DNA from: Natronorubrum tibetense GA33
GTDB taxonomy: Archaea > Halobacteriota > Halobacteria > Halobacteriales > Natrialbaceae
NCBI RefSeq assembly: GCF_000383975.1
Contig: NZ_KB913017.1
Span: 124,001 to 188,000, forward strand
Reading direction: 5' to 3'
Length of the DNA stretch: 64,000 nt
In this document: one piece after another, positions 1 to 9,624 of the stretch
Layout: each line of letters opens with the position of its first letter
Position numbering within the stretch: the stretch's first letter is position 1
Notes under the pieces: generated by a model
Database searches by the model: none
What the model was told of the DNA's origin: nothing
What the model saw: only the letters and a program-made list of their open reading frames with translations
Made by a program: the position numbers and the translations under genes

Positions 1-1
1 G

Positions 2-1540
2 GAGATCGACCGCGCGGAGGTCGAGAAGTGGATCGATCACTGCCTGAGCCTCGAGGACAACATCGATCAGCACCAGGTGTTCAGTCGGCGACTGGAGATC
101 GACGGCCCTCGCGACGACCTCGACGACGACATCGCGGAGAAACTCGACGAACTCGGGCTCTCGGACGAAATCAAGGGTGAAGTGTTCGACGAAGAATGGC
201 TCGAGAAACTCGAGGAGCGCGACGAGTCCGTTACCTTCCCCGAAGAGCCCCAGAAGGACGTTCTCTCGTTCGTCCGCGAACACGGCAAGCAGTTCGACGA
301 CGAGGCGGGTCGGGCGGCCGAAATGGAAGAGTGGCAACGAGACATCCTCGACATGATGCGTGCGGAGGCGTACTACTTCGCCGCCCAGAAGATGACGAAG
401 GTGATGAACGAGGGCTGGGCTGCCTACTGGGAGTCGACGATGATGACCGACGAGGGGTTCGCCGGCGACGACGAGTTCATGAACTACGCCGACCACATGG
501 CCAAAGTGCTCGGATCCGGCGGGCTCAACCCCTACAGCCTCGGGATGGAGCTCTGGGAGTACGTCGAAAACCGGACGAACCGCCGGGAAGTCTTAGAGCG
601 CCTGCTCCGCGTCGAGGGCGTCTCCTGGCGCAACCTGATGGACGTCGTCGACTTCGAGGCGGTCTTAGAGACGCTCGAGCCGCCGGACGCCATCGCGACG
701 ATCACGCCGGAGACGCTCGATCGACTCGAAGAGGTTCCCGACGAGTGGGTCGACCGCGAAGCGCTCGAGCAGGCGCGGGATGGCGAGATCGACGTCGAGC
801 AGTATCCGTGGAAGGTGCTGACTACCGAGGGGTTGGCCCGTCGCCACTACTCGCTGGTCAAGCGCCAGCATCGCGGGTTCCTGACTCGGGTGAATCAGAA
901 CGATCTCGAGCAGATCGGTCGCTACCTCTTCGACGACGCGCGCTACGAGACCGTCGAGGAAGCGCTCGCGGACGTGGCGTTCGCTGCTGGCTGGGATCGG
1001 ATGTACGACATCCGCGAGAGTCACAACGACGTCACGTTCCTCGATGAGTTCCTCACGACGGAGTTCATCACGGAGAACAACTACTTCACCTACGAACACT
1101 CCCAGGCCACGGGGCAGTTCCACGTCGCCAGCGACGCTGCCGAGGACGTCAAGAAGAAGCTGCTCTTGCAGTTCACCAACTTCGGGAAGCCGACCATCGC
1201 GGTCTACGACGGGAACTACAACAACGCGAACGAACTCCTGTTGGGCCACCAGTACAACGGCGTTATGCTCGATCTCGGGCAGGCCAGGGAGACCTTGAAG
1301 CGGATCTTCGAACTCTGGGGCCGTCCCGTGAACCTGCTGACGATCGTCAAGGATGTCGACGAACACGATATCGAGGTGGCGAAACGGCGCAACAGGGAGC
1401 CCGAACCCGAAGAGCGCGGCAAACTCATCCGATACGACGGCGAGGATGTGACGATCGACGACGTTCCGTGGGAGGAGGTCGAACACCTCTCGGCCGACGA
1501 CGTCGATTACGACACGAAACCCGACGAGTGGCTCGCCTGA
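2..1540 (+). CDS. SpoVR family protein (5' truncated by window edge)
   Basis: The reading frame is open from base 2, and the first readable residues (EIDRAEVEKWIDHCLSLEDN) already match the SpoVR family, so the true start lies before the window. About 512 residues are visible. The centre carries the family block around DVLSFVREHGKQ, the MMRAEAYYFAAQK stretch, NEGWAAYWES and GGLNPYSLGMELW. SpoVR proteins are cytosolic; in haloarchaea and many bacteria they usually lie next to a PrkA-type kinase and a DUF444 protein, which would be upstream of this window. The biochemical role is unsettled. A GTG at 77 is not the start, because homology continues upstream of it. Confidence 0.93.
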   Translation, partial: EIDRAEVEKWIDHCLSLEDNIDQHQVFSRRLEIDGPRDDLDDDIAEKLDELGLSDEIKGEVFDEEWLEKLEERDESVTFPEEPQKDVLSFVREHGKQFDDEAGRAAEMEEWQRDILDMMRAEAYYFAAQKMTKVMNEGWAAYWESTMMTDEGFAGDDEFMNYADHMAKVLGSGGLNPYSLGMELWEYVENRTNRREVLERLLRVEGVSWRNLMDVVDFEAVLETLEPPDAIATITPETLDRLEEVPDEWVDREALEQARDGEIDVEQYPWKVLTTEGLARRHYSLVKRQHRGFLTRVNQNDLEQIGRYLFDDARYETVEEALADVAFAAGWDRMYDIRESHNDVTFLDEFLTTEFITENNYFTYEHSQATGQFHVASDAAEDVKKKLLLQFTNFGKPTIAVYDGNYNNANELLLGHQYNGVMLDLGQARETLKRIFELWGRPVNLLTIVKDVDEHDIEVAKRRNREPEPEERGKLIRYDGEDVTIDDVPWEEVEHLSADDVDYDTKPDEWLA

Positions 1541-1616
1541 CCGTTCTTTCGACCGTTTTCGACCGCAGTAAACACTCGGAAGGCTTTTGCCGACGATCGC
1601 ACATGCTCGGGACGTG

Positions 1617-2636
1617 ATGGATGGGGAAGGGGGCGAGGCAGTTGAACAGCGACGAGTCGACGCTGACTCGTTCGATCTGCCGTCAGTCCTCGCACAACTG
1701 GATAGACGCGAACCGACCGACCAACGAGCGGCCGTCGAAACGATTCGCGACACGCTCGACGAGCGTCCCGGCGACTGCGTGCCGACAGTCCCGAAGCTCC
1801 GCGCACTGCTCGAGCAGCCAGCGCTCGAGTTTCACGAGTCGGTGGCGTACTGCCTGGCCGAACTCGCGGCCGAGTCGCCCGCTGACGTCGCGCCGTCGGT
1901 CGGCGTGATCGTGTCCTTCGTCGATGAGCATCCGAACCGGCCGGCGACTCGAGAACTCCTCCGGTGTTTGGCCGTCGTCGCCGACGAGCAGCCGTCGGCC
2001 GTGGTCGAGCATACGGCTACGATCGCGGACGTGGTCGACCGCCGGTCCGGCTACGACGACTGGGGACTCCGCGCGATTCAGCAGGTGTCGCGGACGACGC
2101 CGACTGCGGTGCACTCCGCGCTCCCGGTACTCACCGACGCGCTGGCGGCGGATCCGGAGACCAACGGCGTTCCCGTCCTCCCGACGCTGGGTCGGTTGAC
2201 TCGATCGGAGACACCCCCGGAGCGCCTCGAGTTCGTCGAGCAGGCGATCGCTCTCGTCGACCACGACGACCTGCCGCTTCGACGCAACGCCATCGGCTGT
2301 CTGGCGGATGTCGCCAACCGCGCACCCGCGGCGGTCGAACCGGTCTGTGACGACCTCGGTGGAGCACTCGAGTCGGCGGATCCGGAGACGCGTGCAAACG
2401 CCGCCGTGTTGCTCGCCCGGGTCACCGCGGCAACGGATCGGGAGATCGGTCCCGCCCGAGAGCCGCTGCTCGAACTGCTCTCCGACGAGTCCGACCGAGC
2501 GCGGGCGAACGCGTGCGTCGCGCTCGGACACGGGCGCGTCGAGGCGGCCACGGATCGACTCGAGGCACTGGCAGCCGACGATTCGGCGTCGCTCGTCCGC
2601 GAGCGGGCCGACTGGGCGCTTGACCGACTCTCCTGA
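1617..2636 (+). CDS. HEAT-repeat protein
   Basis: A 339-residue protein made almost entirely of paired helices, with recurring pieces such as SVAYCLAELAAESP, LRRNAIGCLADVANRAP, ETRANAAVLLARVTAAT and RARANACVALGHGRVEAA. This is the pattern of HEAT or PBS-lyase HEAT-like repeats, which form protein-binding solenoids. No catalytic motif is visible, so it is probably a scaffold; the partner is unknown. I prefer ATG 1617 over an in-frame TTG at 1587 because an AT-rich box (near 1583) sits about 30 bases before it, as expected for a leaderless haloarchaeal gene. Confidence 0.8.
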   Translation: MDGEGGEAVEQRRVDADSFDLPSVLAQLDRREPTDQRAAVETIRDTLDERPGDCVPTVPKLRALLEQPALEFHESVAYCLAELAAESPADVAPSVGVIVSFVDEHPNRPATRELLRCLAVVADEQPSAVVEHTATIADVVDRRSGYDDWGLRAIQQVSRTTPTAVHSALPVLTDALAADPETNGVPVLPTLGRLTRSETPPERLEFVEQAIALVDHDDLPLRRNAIGCLADVANRAPAAVEPVCDDLGGALESADPETRANAAVLLARVTAATDREIGPAREPLLELLSDESDRARANACVALGHGRVEAATDRLEALAADDSASLVRERADWALDRLS

Positions 2637-2695
2637 TTCCGTCTTCGACTCCGGCGACCGTAACGCAGTGGTGTCTGGCCGACGAGAAGTCGCAT

Positions 2696-3094
2696 ATGAC
2701 ACGAGAGCTATTTTCCGTCGAGACCGACGCGCGGCTGACGACCGTCGACGTAACTGATCGGATCGCCGCGGCCGTTCCCGCTGACCTCGAGTCCGGGACG
2801 GCGACGGGGTTCGTCGAGCACACGACGGCCGGATTGATCGTCCAGGAGAACGAGTCGCGGTTACGCGGGGACCTCGAGTCGTTCCTCCGGGAGCTGGTTC
2901 CCGACGAGGGGCACGCACACGATCAACTGGATGGAAATGCGGATTCACACCTCCGAGCGGCGCTGCTCGGACCGGACGTGACGATACCGGTCGAAGACGG
3001 CAAGCTGGCGCTCGGAACGTGGCAGTCGGTACTGCTGGTCGAGTGCGACGGGCCGCGCACGCGGACGGTGTCCGTGACGACCGTCGGCGAGTAG
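2696..3094 (+). CDS. YjbQ/UPF0047 family protein
   Basis: A 132-residue protein matching the YjbQ (UPF0047, secondary thiamine-phosphate synthase enzyme) family over its whole length. Visible family blocks are GFVEHTTAGLIVQENE near residue 40, the HLRAALLGPDVTIPV block near residue 82, LGTWQSVLLVECDGPR and the C-terminal RTVSV strand. Conserved His and Glu residues in these blocks form the putative metal site. Members can weakly complement thiamine-phosphate synthase loss, but the physiological role is uncertain. It stands alone between the HEAT protein and an opposed glycerophosphodiesterase gene, 13 bases from the latter's stop. Confidence 0.9.
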   Translation: MTRELFSVETDARLTTVDVTDRIAAAVPADLESGTATGFVEHTTAGLIVQENESRLRGDLESFLRELVPDEGHAHDQLDGNADSHLRAALLGPDVTIPVEDGKLALGTWQSVLLVECDGPRTRTVSVTTVGE

Positions 3095-3107
3095 CCTCCC
3101 GGGGTGC

Positions 3108-3767
3108 TCAGACTCGAATCGGTCGGTCCGCCGAGACGCAGTCGACGCCGCGCCACTCGAGCAGCTTCGCCGTAATACGACGCTCGAGCGACCACGCATG
3201 AATCTCGAGGTCGACCGACTTCGCTCGCGGGACGAGATTCGTCGTGAGACACCGCCAGTAGTTCGCGCCGATGACGTCGCAGTCGAGTTCGACCGCGGTC
3301 GTGACGGGCGTCTCGAGGCGGCGACTCACCAGCAGCCCCGTCGGCTGGCTGCGATCGACCTCGCGGATCGCCTCGAGTTCGGGCAGCAGAAAGGAGGTCG
3401 TGACGACGCGATTTTCGACATCTTCGATGGCCTCGAGGACGTCCGCGGCGATTCCGGTGGCCTTTATTTCGAGGTTAACTTCGACCTCCGGCGGAAGGGC
3501 CTCGAGCATCGCTTCGAGCGTGGGGACGCGTTCGCCGGAGCCGAGGACGGTGAGGGTCTCGAGTTCCTCGAGTGTGGTGTCGGCGACCGTCCCGTTGCTC
3601 CCGGTCACGCGGTCGATCGTGTCGTCGTGGATGACGACGAGTTCGCCCGACCCACACCGTCGAACGTCGAACTCGACGGCGTCCGCGTACTCGGCGGCCG
3701 ATCGAATCGCTGCGATCGTGTTCTCGGGGGACGTGGCGGCAAAGCCTCGATGAGCGATCAGACGCAT
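3108..3767 (-). CDS. Glycerophosphodiester phosphodiesterase
   Basis: A 219-residue GDPD-family enzyme that would hydrolyse glycerophosphodiesters to an alcohol and glycerol 3-phosphate. Signature residues are visible: the N-terminal AHRGFAATSPENTIAAI with the metal/catalytic His and Glu, VEFDVRR, and HDDTIDRVT with the second catalytic His. The central VEVNLEIK and the C-terminal HAWSL strand complete a TIM-barrel of usual size for short archaeal members. The start at MRLIAHRG (3767) leaves only two residues before the first strand, normal for this family; a further in-frame start at 3788 is less likely. No signal peptide, so it acts in the cytoplasm. Confidence 0.92.
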   Translation of the reverse strand: MRLIAHRGFAATSPENTIAAIRSAAEYADAVEFDVRRCGSGELVVIHDDTIDRVTGSNGTVADTTLEELETLTVLGSGERVPTLEAMLEALPPEVEVNLEIKATGIAADVLEAIEDVENRVVTTSFLLPELEAIREVDRSQPTGLLVSRRLETPVTTAVELDCDVIGANYWRCLTTNLVPRAKSVDLEIHAWSLERRITAKLLEWRGVDCVSADRPIRV

Positions 3768-4016
3768 TCGGTGGGACAACGGCCGCAAGCGGCTTTAGTG
3801 GCTCGTTCGCTTCGAGACGCCGCGGCAGCGCCATCGGCCCGATCGACCGTCGCCCCGGACGGCTGCCGTCCAGCGATTCTCGGCGACACCCCGACGTGAG
3901 TTCCAAATTAGTTAGCAAGTACGGTTAAAGGCGTATCGGGGCTACGGGGAAACGATTACACTCCCCGATGCACCAGACACGAGTACGTCGTACTACCGCT
4001 AGGTGATGATCGAGTT

Positions 4017-4466
4017 ATGACCGACCGAATCGACGATCCGATCACCGTTCTCCTCGTCGAGGACAATCCGGGCGACGTTCGACTCATACGGGACGCGTTC
4101 GAACAGCTCTCGACCGAGACGACGATTCACGTCGCTACCGACGGTGACGAGGCCCTCGAGTTCCTCACCGAGTGCCGGGACAGCGATCCAGACTCCGTCC
4201 CCGACCTCGTCCTCCTCGATCTGAACCTCCCTCGGATGACCGGCCTCGAGTTCCTCGAGACGATCAAAGACGACGCGACGCTCGCGCGGATTCCCGTCCT
4301 CGTCCTGACGAGTTCCGAGGCCGTCGAGGACGTCCTCGACAGCTACGAACTCTCGGCGAACGCCTATCTGACCAAGCCGACCGATCCGGATGAGTACGCG
4401 GCGATGGTCGAGGCTGTCGCGGAGTTCTGGCTCCAGAAGGCGGCGTTGCCACCGATCTTTTCGTAA
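4017..4466 (+). CDS. Single-domain response regulator (REC)
   Basis: A 149-residue protein consisting of one receiver domain. Seen: the acidic pocket LLVEDNPGD, the phospho-acceptor Asp in LVLLDLNLPRM, the switch Ser/Thr in VLTSSEA and the Lys in YLTKP. It is the Rcp1-like subtype typical of haloarchaea, with the NPGDVRLIRDAF helix. No DNA-binding or output domain follows, so it must signal through protein contacts, probably downstream of one of the many haloarchaeal histidine kinases. No kinase gene is adjacent. It is flanked by an intergenic stretch with an AT-rich promoter-like GGTTAAAGG near 3923. Confidence 0.93.
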   Translation: MTDRIDDPITVLLVEDNPGDVRLIRDAFEQLSTETTIHVATDGDEALEFLTECRDSDPDSVPDLVLLDLNLPRMTGLEFLETIKDDATLARIPVLVLTSSEAVEDVLDSYELSANAYLTKPTDPDEYAAMVEAVAEFWLQKAALPPIFS

Positions 4467-4579
4467 CGCTCGCTGCGGCTGTGCGTCGAGTGCCGTGTTT
4501 CCTTTCCGCGCGTCTGCAGTCTTGCCCGGCACCGGCAGGCCACCCCGAGATTAATCCGGCGGGCCGTGGCAGTGACGGT

Positions 4580-5299
4580 ATGCCTTCGACCGAGTTTGAT
4601 GTCGACTTCGACGGAACCGTTGCGGTGATCACGGGCGCGAGCGGGGCGCTCGGAAGTGCGGCGGTCGACCGCTTTCGGGCGGCCGGCGCGACCGTCTGCG
4701 CCGTCGATGTCGTCGCACCCGACGACGAGGACAGCTTGCTCGAGCCGGACGACCGAACCCACTTCTACGAGGGGGATCTGACCGACGAAGCCGACGTCGA
4801 GCGACTCGTCTCGGCTATCGTCGACGATCACGGCAGGATCGATCACCTGGTGAACATTGCAGGCACCTGGCGCGGCGGCAACCCGATCGAGGAGACCGAA
4901 CTCGCCGAGTTCGACCTCCTCATGAACGTCAACCTGAAGACCGCGTTTCTGGCCGCGAAACATGCACTGCCGCACCTACAGGAGAGCGAGGGCTCGATCG
5001 TCAGCGTGAGCGCGCGGTCGTCGCTCGAGGGCGGCGAGGGCGATGGTCCCTACCGAATCACCAAGGCGGGAATTCGGCTGCTAACGGAGACGCTGGCCGA
5101 AGAGAACCGCGGCACGGTTCGAGCCAACTGCGTGATGCCGAGCGTGATCGACACCCCGATGAACCGCGAGATGATGCCCGATTCGGATCACGACTCGTGG
5201 GTCGATCCGTCCGAGATTGCAGAGGTAATGGCCTTTCTCTGTAGCGACGGTGCGTCAGTGACCAGCGGCGCGGCTGTGCCTGTGTACGGCGACGCGTGA
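4580..5299 (+). CDS. SDR family NAD(P)-dependent oxidoreductase
   Basis: A 239-residue short-chain dehydrogenase/reductase. Seen: the Rossmann glycine motif TGASGALG near residue 18, the acidic AVDVV after strand 2 (suggesting NAD preference), NIAG, the catalytic Ser in SVSARSS, and the YRITK pair for YxxxK. The C-terminus has the VIDTPMNREMM and SGAAVPVYGDA segments of 3-oxoacyl-ACP reductase-like members. The substrate cannot be assigned. ATG 4580 is chosen because the fold begins 8 residues later; a longer in-frame start at 4481 would add basic, non-homologous residues. Confidence 0.9.
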   Translation: MPSTEFDVDFDGTVAVITGASGALGSAAVDRFRAAGATVCAVDVVAPDDEDSLLEPDDRTHFYEGDLTDEADVERLVSAIVDDHGRIDHLVNIAGTWRGGNPIEETELAEFDLLMNVNLKTAFLAAKHALPHLQESEGSIVSVSARSSLEGGEGDGPYRITKAGIRLLTETLAEENRGTVRANCVMPSVIDTPMNREMMPDSDHDSWVDPSEIAEVMAFLCSDGASVTSGAAVPVYGDA

Positions 5300-5323
5300 A
5301 AGAGACGGCTCACTTGATGGCCG

Positions 5324-6739
5324 TTAGAGGTAGCCTTCCTCCTGCAGCCAGCCGTAGAGCTGATCCGGCTCGGTTCCGGTGAGGAACTCGACGTACTCGA
5401 CGACGCCCAGCGCCAGCGTGACCACGAGGACGACGAGAATCGGCACGCGAATCGCCCAGATCCAGGCGGTACCGAGGGAGCCGAGGTCGCCGATCCCTTT
5501 CTCGAGTTCTCGGACGGCGAGTTTCGGCGTGATCCAGCCGACGAGGATGACCAGCATGAGCGCACCGAACACCAGCAAGACGCCGTCGGCGAAGCCGTCG
5601 AGCAGGTCGAGGAAGATCAGGTCGTAGGTGACCGGCACGCCCAGCAGGTAGATGACCCCACCCATCCCGAGCGCCGCCTTCCACCGTTCGACTCCCTTTT
5701 CGTCGATGACGTAAGCCGTTACGACCTCGAGCAGGGAGATCGCACTCGAGAGGGCGGCGATGGCGACGGTGCCGAAGAAGAGAAGCCCGATGAGATGGCC
5801 GCCGGGAATCGTCGCGAACGCCTCGGTCATCGAGACGAAAATCGCACCGGGACCACCATCGCCCGGCTCGGTGATACCGGCCGAGAAGAAGATGGGGAAG
5901 ACGACCAGTCCGGTCAGGAACGCGATCCCGGTGTCGAAACCGATGATCGCCGTCCCGTCTTTGGCCAGATTTCGGTCCTCACCGAGGTAGGAGGCGTAGG
6001 TAATCATCACGCCCATCCCGAGCGAGAGCGTAAAGAAGGCCTGGCCGGCCGCTGCGGGGAGCAGTTCCATCCAGTTGTCGGCGATGACGCCGAACTCCGG
6101 TGAGAGATAGTACTCGTAGCCGGCACCGGCTTCGGGGAGCGTAAAGACCCAGACGGCCATCCCGACAAGCAGGACGACGATTGCGGGAACCATCACCTTC
6201 ACCGCGAGTTCGATCCCCTGTCGGATCCCAAGCGCGACGACCCCGATGGTCACCGCCATGAAGATGGTGTGGAAGAAGAAGGCGTCCAGTCCGACCGACA
6301 GGTCGCCGAACATGAGAAGCGCCGCCGGCTCTCCGACTTCAGCCGCGGCGTCCTCGTAGCCGGCGAGGTGACTCGCGTAGCTCCCGCGCAAGCCCTCGAG
6401 GAAGTAGCGGATGAACCAGCCGGCGACGACGCTGTAGAACGAGAGGATGACGAAGCCGGTGACGATGAAGATGCCGCCGACGTACTTCCAGGCGTTACCG
6501 CCCAGTTCGATCAGCGCGCCGACCGGGTTTCGTTCGGTCTTCCGGCCGACGACGAACTCGACGAGAATCGCCGGGAAGCCGACCAACGCCACGAACAGAA
6601 GGTAGACGAGCAGAAACGCCGCACCGCCGCCTTCTCCCGTAACAAACGGAAACCGCCAGATGTTTCCTAATCCTACCGCGCTCCCGACCGCGGCGAGGAT
6701 AAAGCCTGTTCGCGTCGCCCAGGTTTCGCGTTCTACCAT
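5324..6739 (-). CDS. Neurotransmitter:sodium symporter (SNF) family transporter
   Basis: A 471-residue, about 12-helix membrane protein of the NSS/SNF family (LeuT-like). The first helix contains GFILAAVGSAVGLGNIWRFP, the family signature that lines the sodium and substrate sites; later helices include GMGVMITYASYLG and SAISLLEVVTAYVIDE. It should import an amino acid or related small organic molecule with sodium. Start MVERETWATRTGF at 6739 is supported by a TTTTAAAT box at 6761-6768, about 25 bases upstream, giving a leaderless transcript. The next gene to the left converges on it. Confidence 0.95.
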   Translation of the reverse strand: MVERETWATRTGFILAAVGSAVGLGNIWRFPFVTGEGGGAAFLLVYLLFVALVGFPAILVEFVVGRKTERNPVGALIELGGNAWKYVGGIFIVTGFVILSFYSVVAGWFIRYFLEGLRGSYASHLAGYEDAAAEVGEPAALLMFGDLSVGLDAFFFHTIFMAVTIGVVALGIRQGIELAVKVMVPAIVVLLVGMAVWVFTLPEAGAGYEYYLSPEFGVIADNWMELLPAAAGQAFFTLSLGMGVMITYASYLGEDRNLAKDGTAIIGFDTGIAFLTGLVVFPIFFSAGITEPGDGGPGAIFVSMTEAFATIPGGHLIGLLFFGTVAIAALSSAISLLEVVTAYVIDEKGVERWKAALGMGGVIYLLGVPVTYDLIFLDLLDGFADGVLLVFGALMLVILVGWITPKLAVRELEKGIGDLGSLGTAWIWAIRVPILVVLVVTLALGVVEYVEFLTGTEPDQLYGWLQEEGYL

Positions 6740-6759
6740 ACGGCAGCCAATCCAACCCA

Positions 6760-6769
6760 CTTTTAAATG
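6760..6769 (-). promoter_or_regulatory. TATA box of the SNF transporter gene
   Basis: On the minus strand the box reads ATTTAAAA and lies about 25 bases before ATG 6739, the spacing of a haloarchaeal TATA element with transcription starting at or near the start codon. It decides the start of the transporter gene. Confidence 0.6.
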
Positions 6770-7149
6770 CCTTACTAGACATTGGAATTATCATATGAGA
6801 GTTGTCACCTCGGGTCGCTCGCTCGAGCGGACGGGACGATTCCGACAGCCCGTTGCAGGCTACTATTTTCATACGACAGGTCTATTGGTACCAATTGGCA
6901 CGACTGCCAACAGTCGAAGAGCTATCAGTCGTACTATGTCTATTCCCGTCCGGTAAGTTACCGGTGAGTGCATCCCGGGAGCTGTCCGTTTTGAGGGTTC
7001 GTCGCCCTTCGATCAGTCGTCTGGCTGAACGAAAACGTCCGATTCGCTTGTCCACCGCCGAATTCAGGCTGTCAGGACGGCGACCACCGACGTGCTACCC
7101 CAGAATTTCGGATTGCGTTTCGGCTGTCAACAACAACCGTTCCCCACCA
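6770..7149. other. Intergenic region without recognised gene
   Basis: About 380 bases between the divergent SNF transporter and livH promoters. Short open frames exist, but their translations are rich in Arg and Ser, lack the acidic haloarchaeal bias and match nothing I recognise. No RNA gene or strong hairpin is evident. Confidence 0.5.
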
Positions 7150-7152
7150 CAA

Positions 7153-7196
7153 CATATAACACACCTACGCAGAATCTAGCGACCAGAACGGAGGTT
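7153..7196 (+). promoter_or_regulatory. Promoter and Shine-Dalgarno of the livHMGF operon
   Basis: A CATATAAC box at 7153-7160 is followed by GGAGG at 7190-7194, seven bases before ATG 7202. Unlike most starts here, livH is therefore probably led and SD-dependent. Confidence 0.6.
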
Positions 7197-7201
7197 TGTG
7201 A

Positions 7202-8317
7202 ATGTCTACCGTCGATACAGTAATCGATCGTGGCCGGGGGATGACCACCGAGCAGTTACTTCTGCTCGTCGTCGGACTCGGCGCGTTCCTGTTGCTCGGA
7301 GATCTGATTATCGGAATCCTCAACGGAACGTACAGTATCTCACGTGTCGCTCGATACGTGGTGGAAGGAACGCTTTACGGACTAATCATCGGGCTCGCAG
7401 GGATCGGGCTCTCGATGACCTACAGTATCCTCAACTTTGCGAACTTCGCACACGGGGACTACGTTACGTCGGGGGCGTTTTTCGGGTGGGGTGTTACCTA
7501 TCTCGTTGCCGGCTGGGGGGCCGCTAGTTTCGGTCACTTGGTGCTCGTCGCCCCACAACGCGGCGTCGGTGGCGCACAACTCGAGATCGCGATCACCTCG
7601 ACACCGTTCGCGATTATCGCGGGGCTACTCGTCGCCGGCGTCGGCACGGCCCTGTTCGTGTATCTGATCGACCGGATCGTCTACAAGCCGATGCGCGGCT
7701 CGGGTGGGATTCCGCTATTGATTACGAGTATCGGGGTCGCCTTCGCACTCCGCTATCTCATCGTGTTCGTCTACTCGAACCGCACGCGCGGAACGACCCT
7801 CGGTGGACTCCCCTCGTTCGATCTGCTGCTGGTCGACGGCTATGTCTCCATCGACGTCCACGACGGCACGCTGATCGTCGCCGCCGTGGCGCTTATGCTC
7901 GGCGTCCACCTGATGCTCCAGCGGACGAAACTCGGGAAGGCGATGCGAGCGATGTCGGACAACCGGGATCTCGCGCTCGTGACCGGGATTCCGACCGAAC
8001 AGATCATTCGCTGGACCTGGATGATCGGTGGCGGGTTAGCCGGGAGTGCCGGCTACCTCATGGTGCTGTGGACGGGAACGATCGACTGGCAGTTCGGTTG
8101 GCTGCTCCTGTTGTTGATCTTCGCCGCGGTGATCCTCGGTGGGATCGGGTCGATCTACGGCGCCATCTTCGGCGGTCTGATTATCGGGATCAGCATGCAC
8201 CTGTCGATGGTGTGGCTCCCCGGCGGTGACTTTACGACCATCACGGCGTTCCTGATCATGATTCTCGTCTTGATGATCAAACCATCCGGTCTCTTCGGAG
8301 GGAAGACAACAGCATGA
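7202..8317 (+). CDS. livH: Branched-chain amino-acid type ABC transporter permease LivH
   Basis: A 371-residue inner-membrane permease of the LivH family. About 8-9 hydrophobic helices are visible, with the family segments GLSMTYSILNFANFAHGDYV near residue 60, PLLITSIGVAFALRY and the coupling-helix region GKAMRAMSDNRDLALVTGI. It forms the channel with LivM and transports branched-chain amino acids, amides or urea-like substrates; the exact substrate cannot be read from the sequence. It is the first gene of a four-gene operon, overlapping livM by four bases. The loop around residues 95-125 is longer than in bacterial LivH. Confidence 0.93.
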   Translation: MSTVDTVIDRGRGMTTEQLLLLVVGLGAFLLLGDLIIGILNGTYSISRVARYVVEGTLYGLIIGLAGIGLSMTYSILNFANFAHGDYVTSGAFFGWGVTYLVAGWGAASFGHLVLVAPQRGVGGAQLEIAITSTPFAIIAGLLVAGVGTALFVYLIDRIVYKPMRGSGGIPLLITSIGVAFALRYLIVFVYSNRTRGTTLGGLPSFDLLLVDGYVSIDVHDGTLIVAAVALMLGVHLMLQRTKLGKAMRAMSDNRDLALVTGIPTEQIIRWTWMIGGGLAGSAGYLMVLWTGTIDWQFGWLLLLLIFAAVILGGIGSIYGAIFGGLIIGISMHLSMVWLPGGDFTTITAFLIMILVLMIKPSGLFGGKTTA

Positions 8318-9624
8318 GTACGAACACAACGGACAGGCGAGCCCAACTGGAATCGCTCTGGGAACACGATGCCGTCAAGATCCTCGCGGTCTTCGGCACG
8401 ATCTACATCACCTACGCGCTGGTCGGCCTCGCGTTGGGTTACTCGCTCGACGGGATCGTCAACACCCTGCGGCGGATGACGTACCTGATCGCCGTCTACG
8501 GGATGGTGACGCTCGCGCTGAACCTCCACTGGGGGTACACCGGCCTCTTCAACATCGGTATCGCCGGCTTCATGGCGGTCGGGTTGTACGTCACGATGAT
8601 CCTGGCGAAACCCGCCGATCCGACCGGTGCCGCCCAGTACGCCGGACTCGGACTGCCGATGCCGATCGCCATCATTGGCGGCGTCGTCGCCGCCGGACTC
8701 GCCGGACTGATCGTCGCGATTCCGGCGCTCAGGTTACGCGCTGACTACTTCGCGATCACGACGATCGCGTTCGCCGAGATCGTTCGGCTCGGGATCACCT
8801 CCGGGGCGTTACAGGAGTTTACGATTTTCGGCACCCAACTCGGCACCGGTGGCGGCCGCGGACTCATCCGGAACTACGACGACCCGATGAACGTGATCTT
8901 CGAACTCGAGGTGTTCAGTTCGTTCGTCGATCTGACCAACAGTTTGTTCGGGTTCGGGCCGACGCAGGCGCGGGCGCTCGCCTATTCGATGGTGTTGGTG
9001 CTGGTGCTCGTCGGGATCTACTGGCTCATCCAGCGAACCAGTCGGTCGCCGTTCGGTCGCGTGCTGAAGGCGATCCGGGAGGACGAGGAGGCGGCCCAGT
9101 CGCTCGGCAAGAACACGAACCACTTCAAGATCAAGGTGTTCGTGCTCGGTTGTGCGCTAATGGGGCTGGCCGGCATCCTCTGGCGCTTCCGCCGAACGGG
9201 TGTCACGCCGGAGGCGTTCCGCCCGCACGTGACGTTCTACATCTGGATCGCGCTGATCATCGGCGGCGCGGGCTCGAACACCGGCAGCGTGCTCGGGTCC
9301 GGGCTGTTCGTCGCCGTCCTCTTCGAGGGGCCGCAGTACTTCCGCAGACTCGTCGATCAGGTCATCACGTTCGGCGACGCGCCGAATACGTTCGCCGGCT
9401 CCGTCGCACCGATCCTCTCGGGAGACCCCGCGCCGTTCGTGCGCTACACCTTCGAGGAGTTCCGGACGCTCCAGTTCGTCCTGATGGGCGTCGCACTCAT
9501 CTTCCTCATGCATCGTCGGCCCGAAGGATTACTGGGCCATCGTGAGGAAACGGCGGCGGCCATACCGTTGACGAGACGGCCAGGCGACGAGAGCACCGCC
9601 GGTCGCGGGGGTGATTCGTCGTGA
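8314..9624 (+). CDS. livM: Branched-chain amino-acid type ABC transporter permease LivM
   Basis: A 436-residue permease with about ten hydrophobic helices. Family features seen: NLHWGYTGLFNIGIAGFMAVG near residue 70, ALRLRADYFAITTIAFAEIVRL, and the EAA-like coupling loop FGRVLKAIREDEEAAQSLGKN. It pairs with LivH to form the translocation path. ATG 8314 overlaps the end of livH (ATGA), indicating translational coupling. Its C-terminal roughly 30 residues are hydrophilic and run to the livG start, which overlaps by four bases. Confidence 0.93.
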   Translation: MSTNTTDRRAQLESLWEHDAVKILAVFGTIYITYALVGLALGYSLDGIVNTLRRMTYLIAVYGMVTLALNLHWGYTGLFNIGIAGFMAVGLYVTMILAKPADPTGAAQYAGLGLPMPIAIIGGVVAAGLAGLIVAIPALRLRADYFAITTIAFAEIVRLGITSGALQEFTIFGTQLGTGGGRGLIRNYDDPMNVIFELEVFSSFVDLTNSLFGFGPTQARALAYSMVLVLVLVGIYWLIQRTSRSPFGRVLKAIREDEEAAQSLGKNTNHFKIKVFVLGCALMGLAGILWRFRRTGVTPEAFRPHVTFYIWIALIIGGAGSNTGSVLGSGLFVAVLFEGPQYFRRLVDQVITFGDAPNTFAGSVAPILSGDPAPFVRYTFEEFRTLQFVLMGVALIFLMHRRPEGLLGHREETAAAIPLTRRPGDESTAGRGGDSS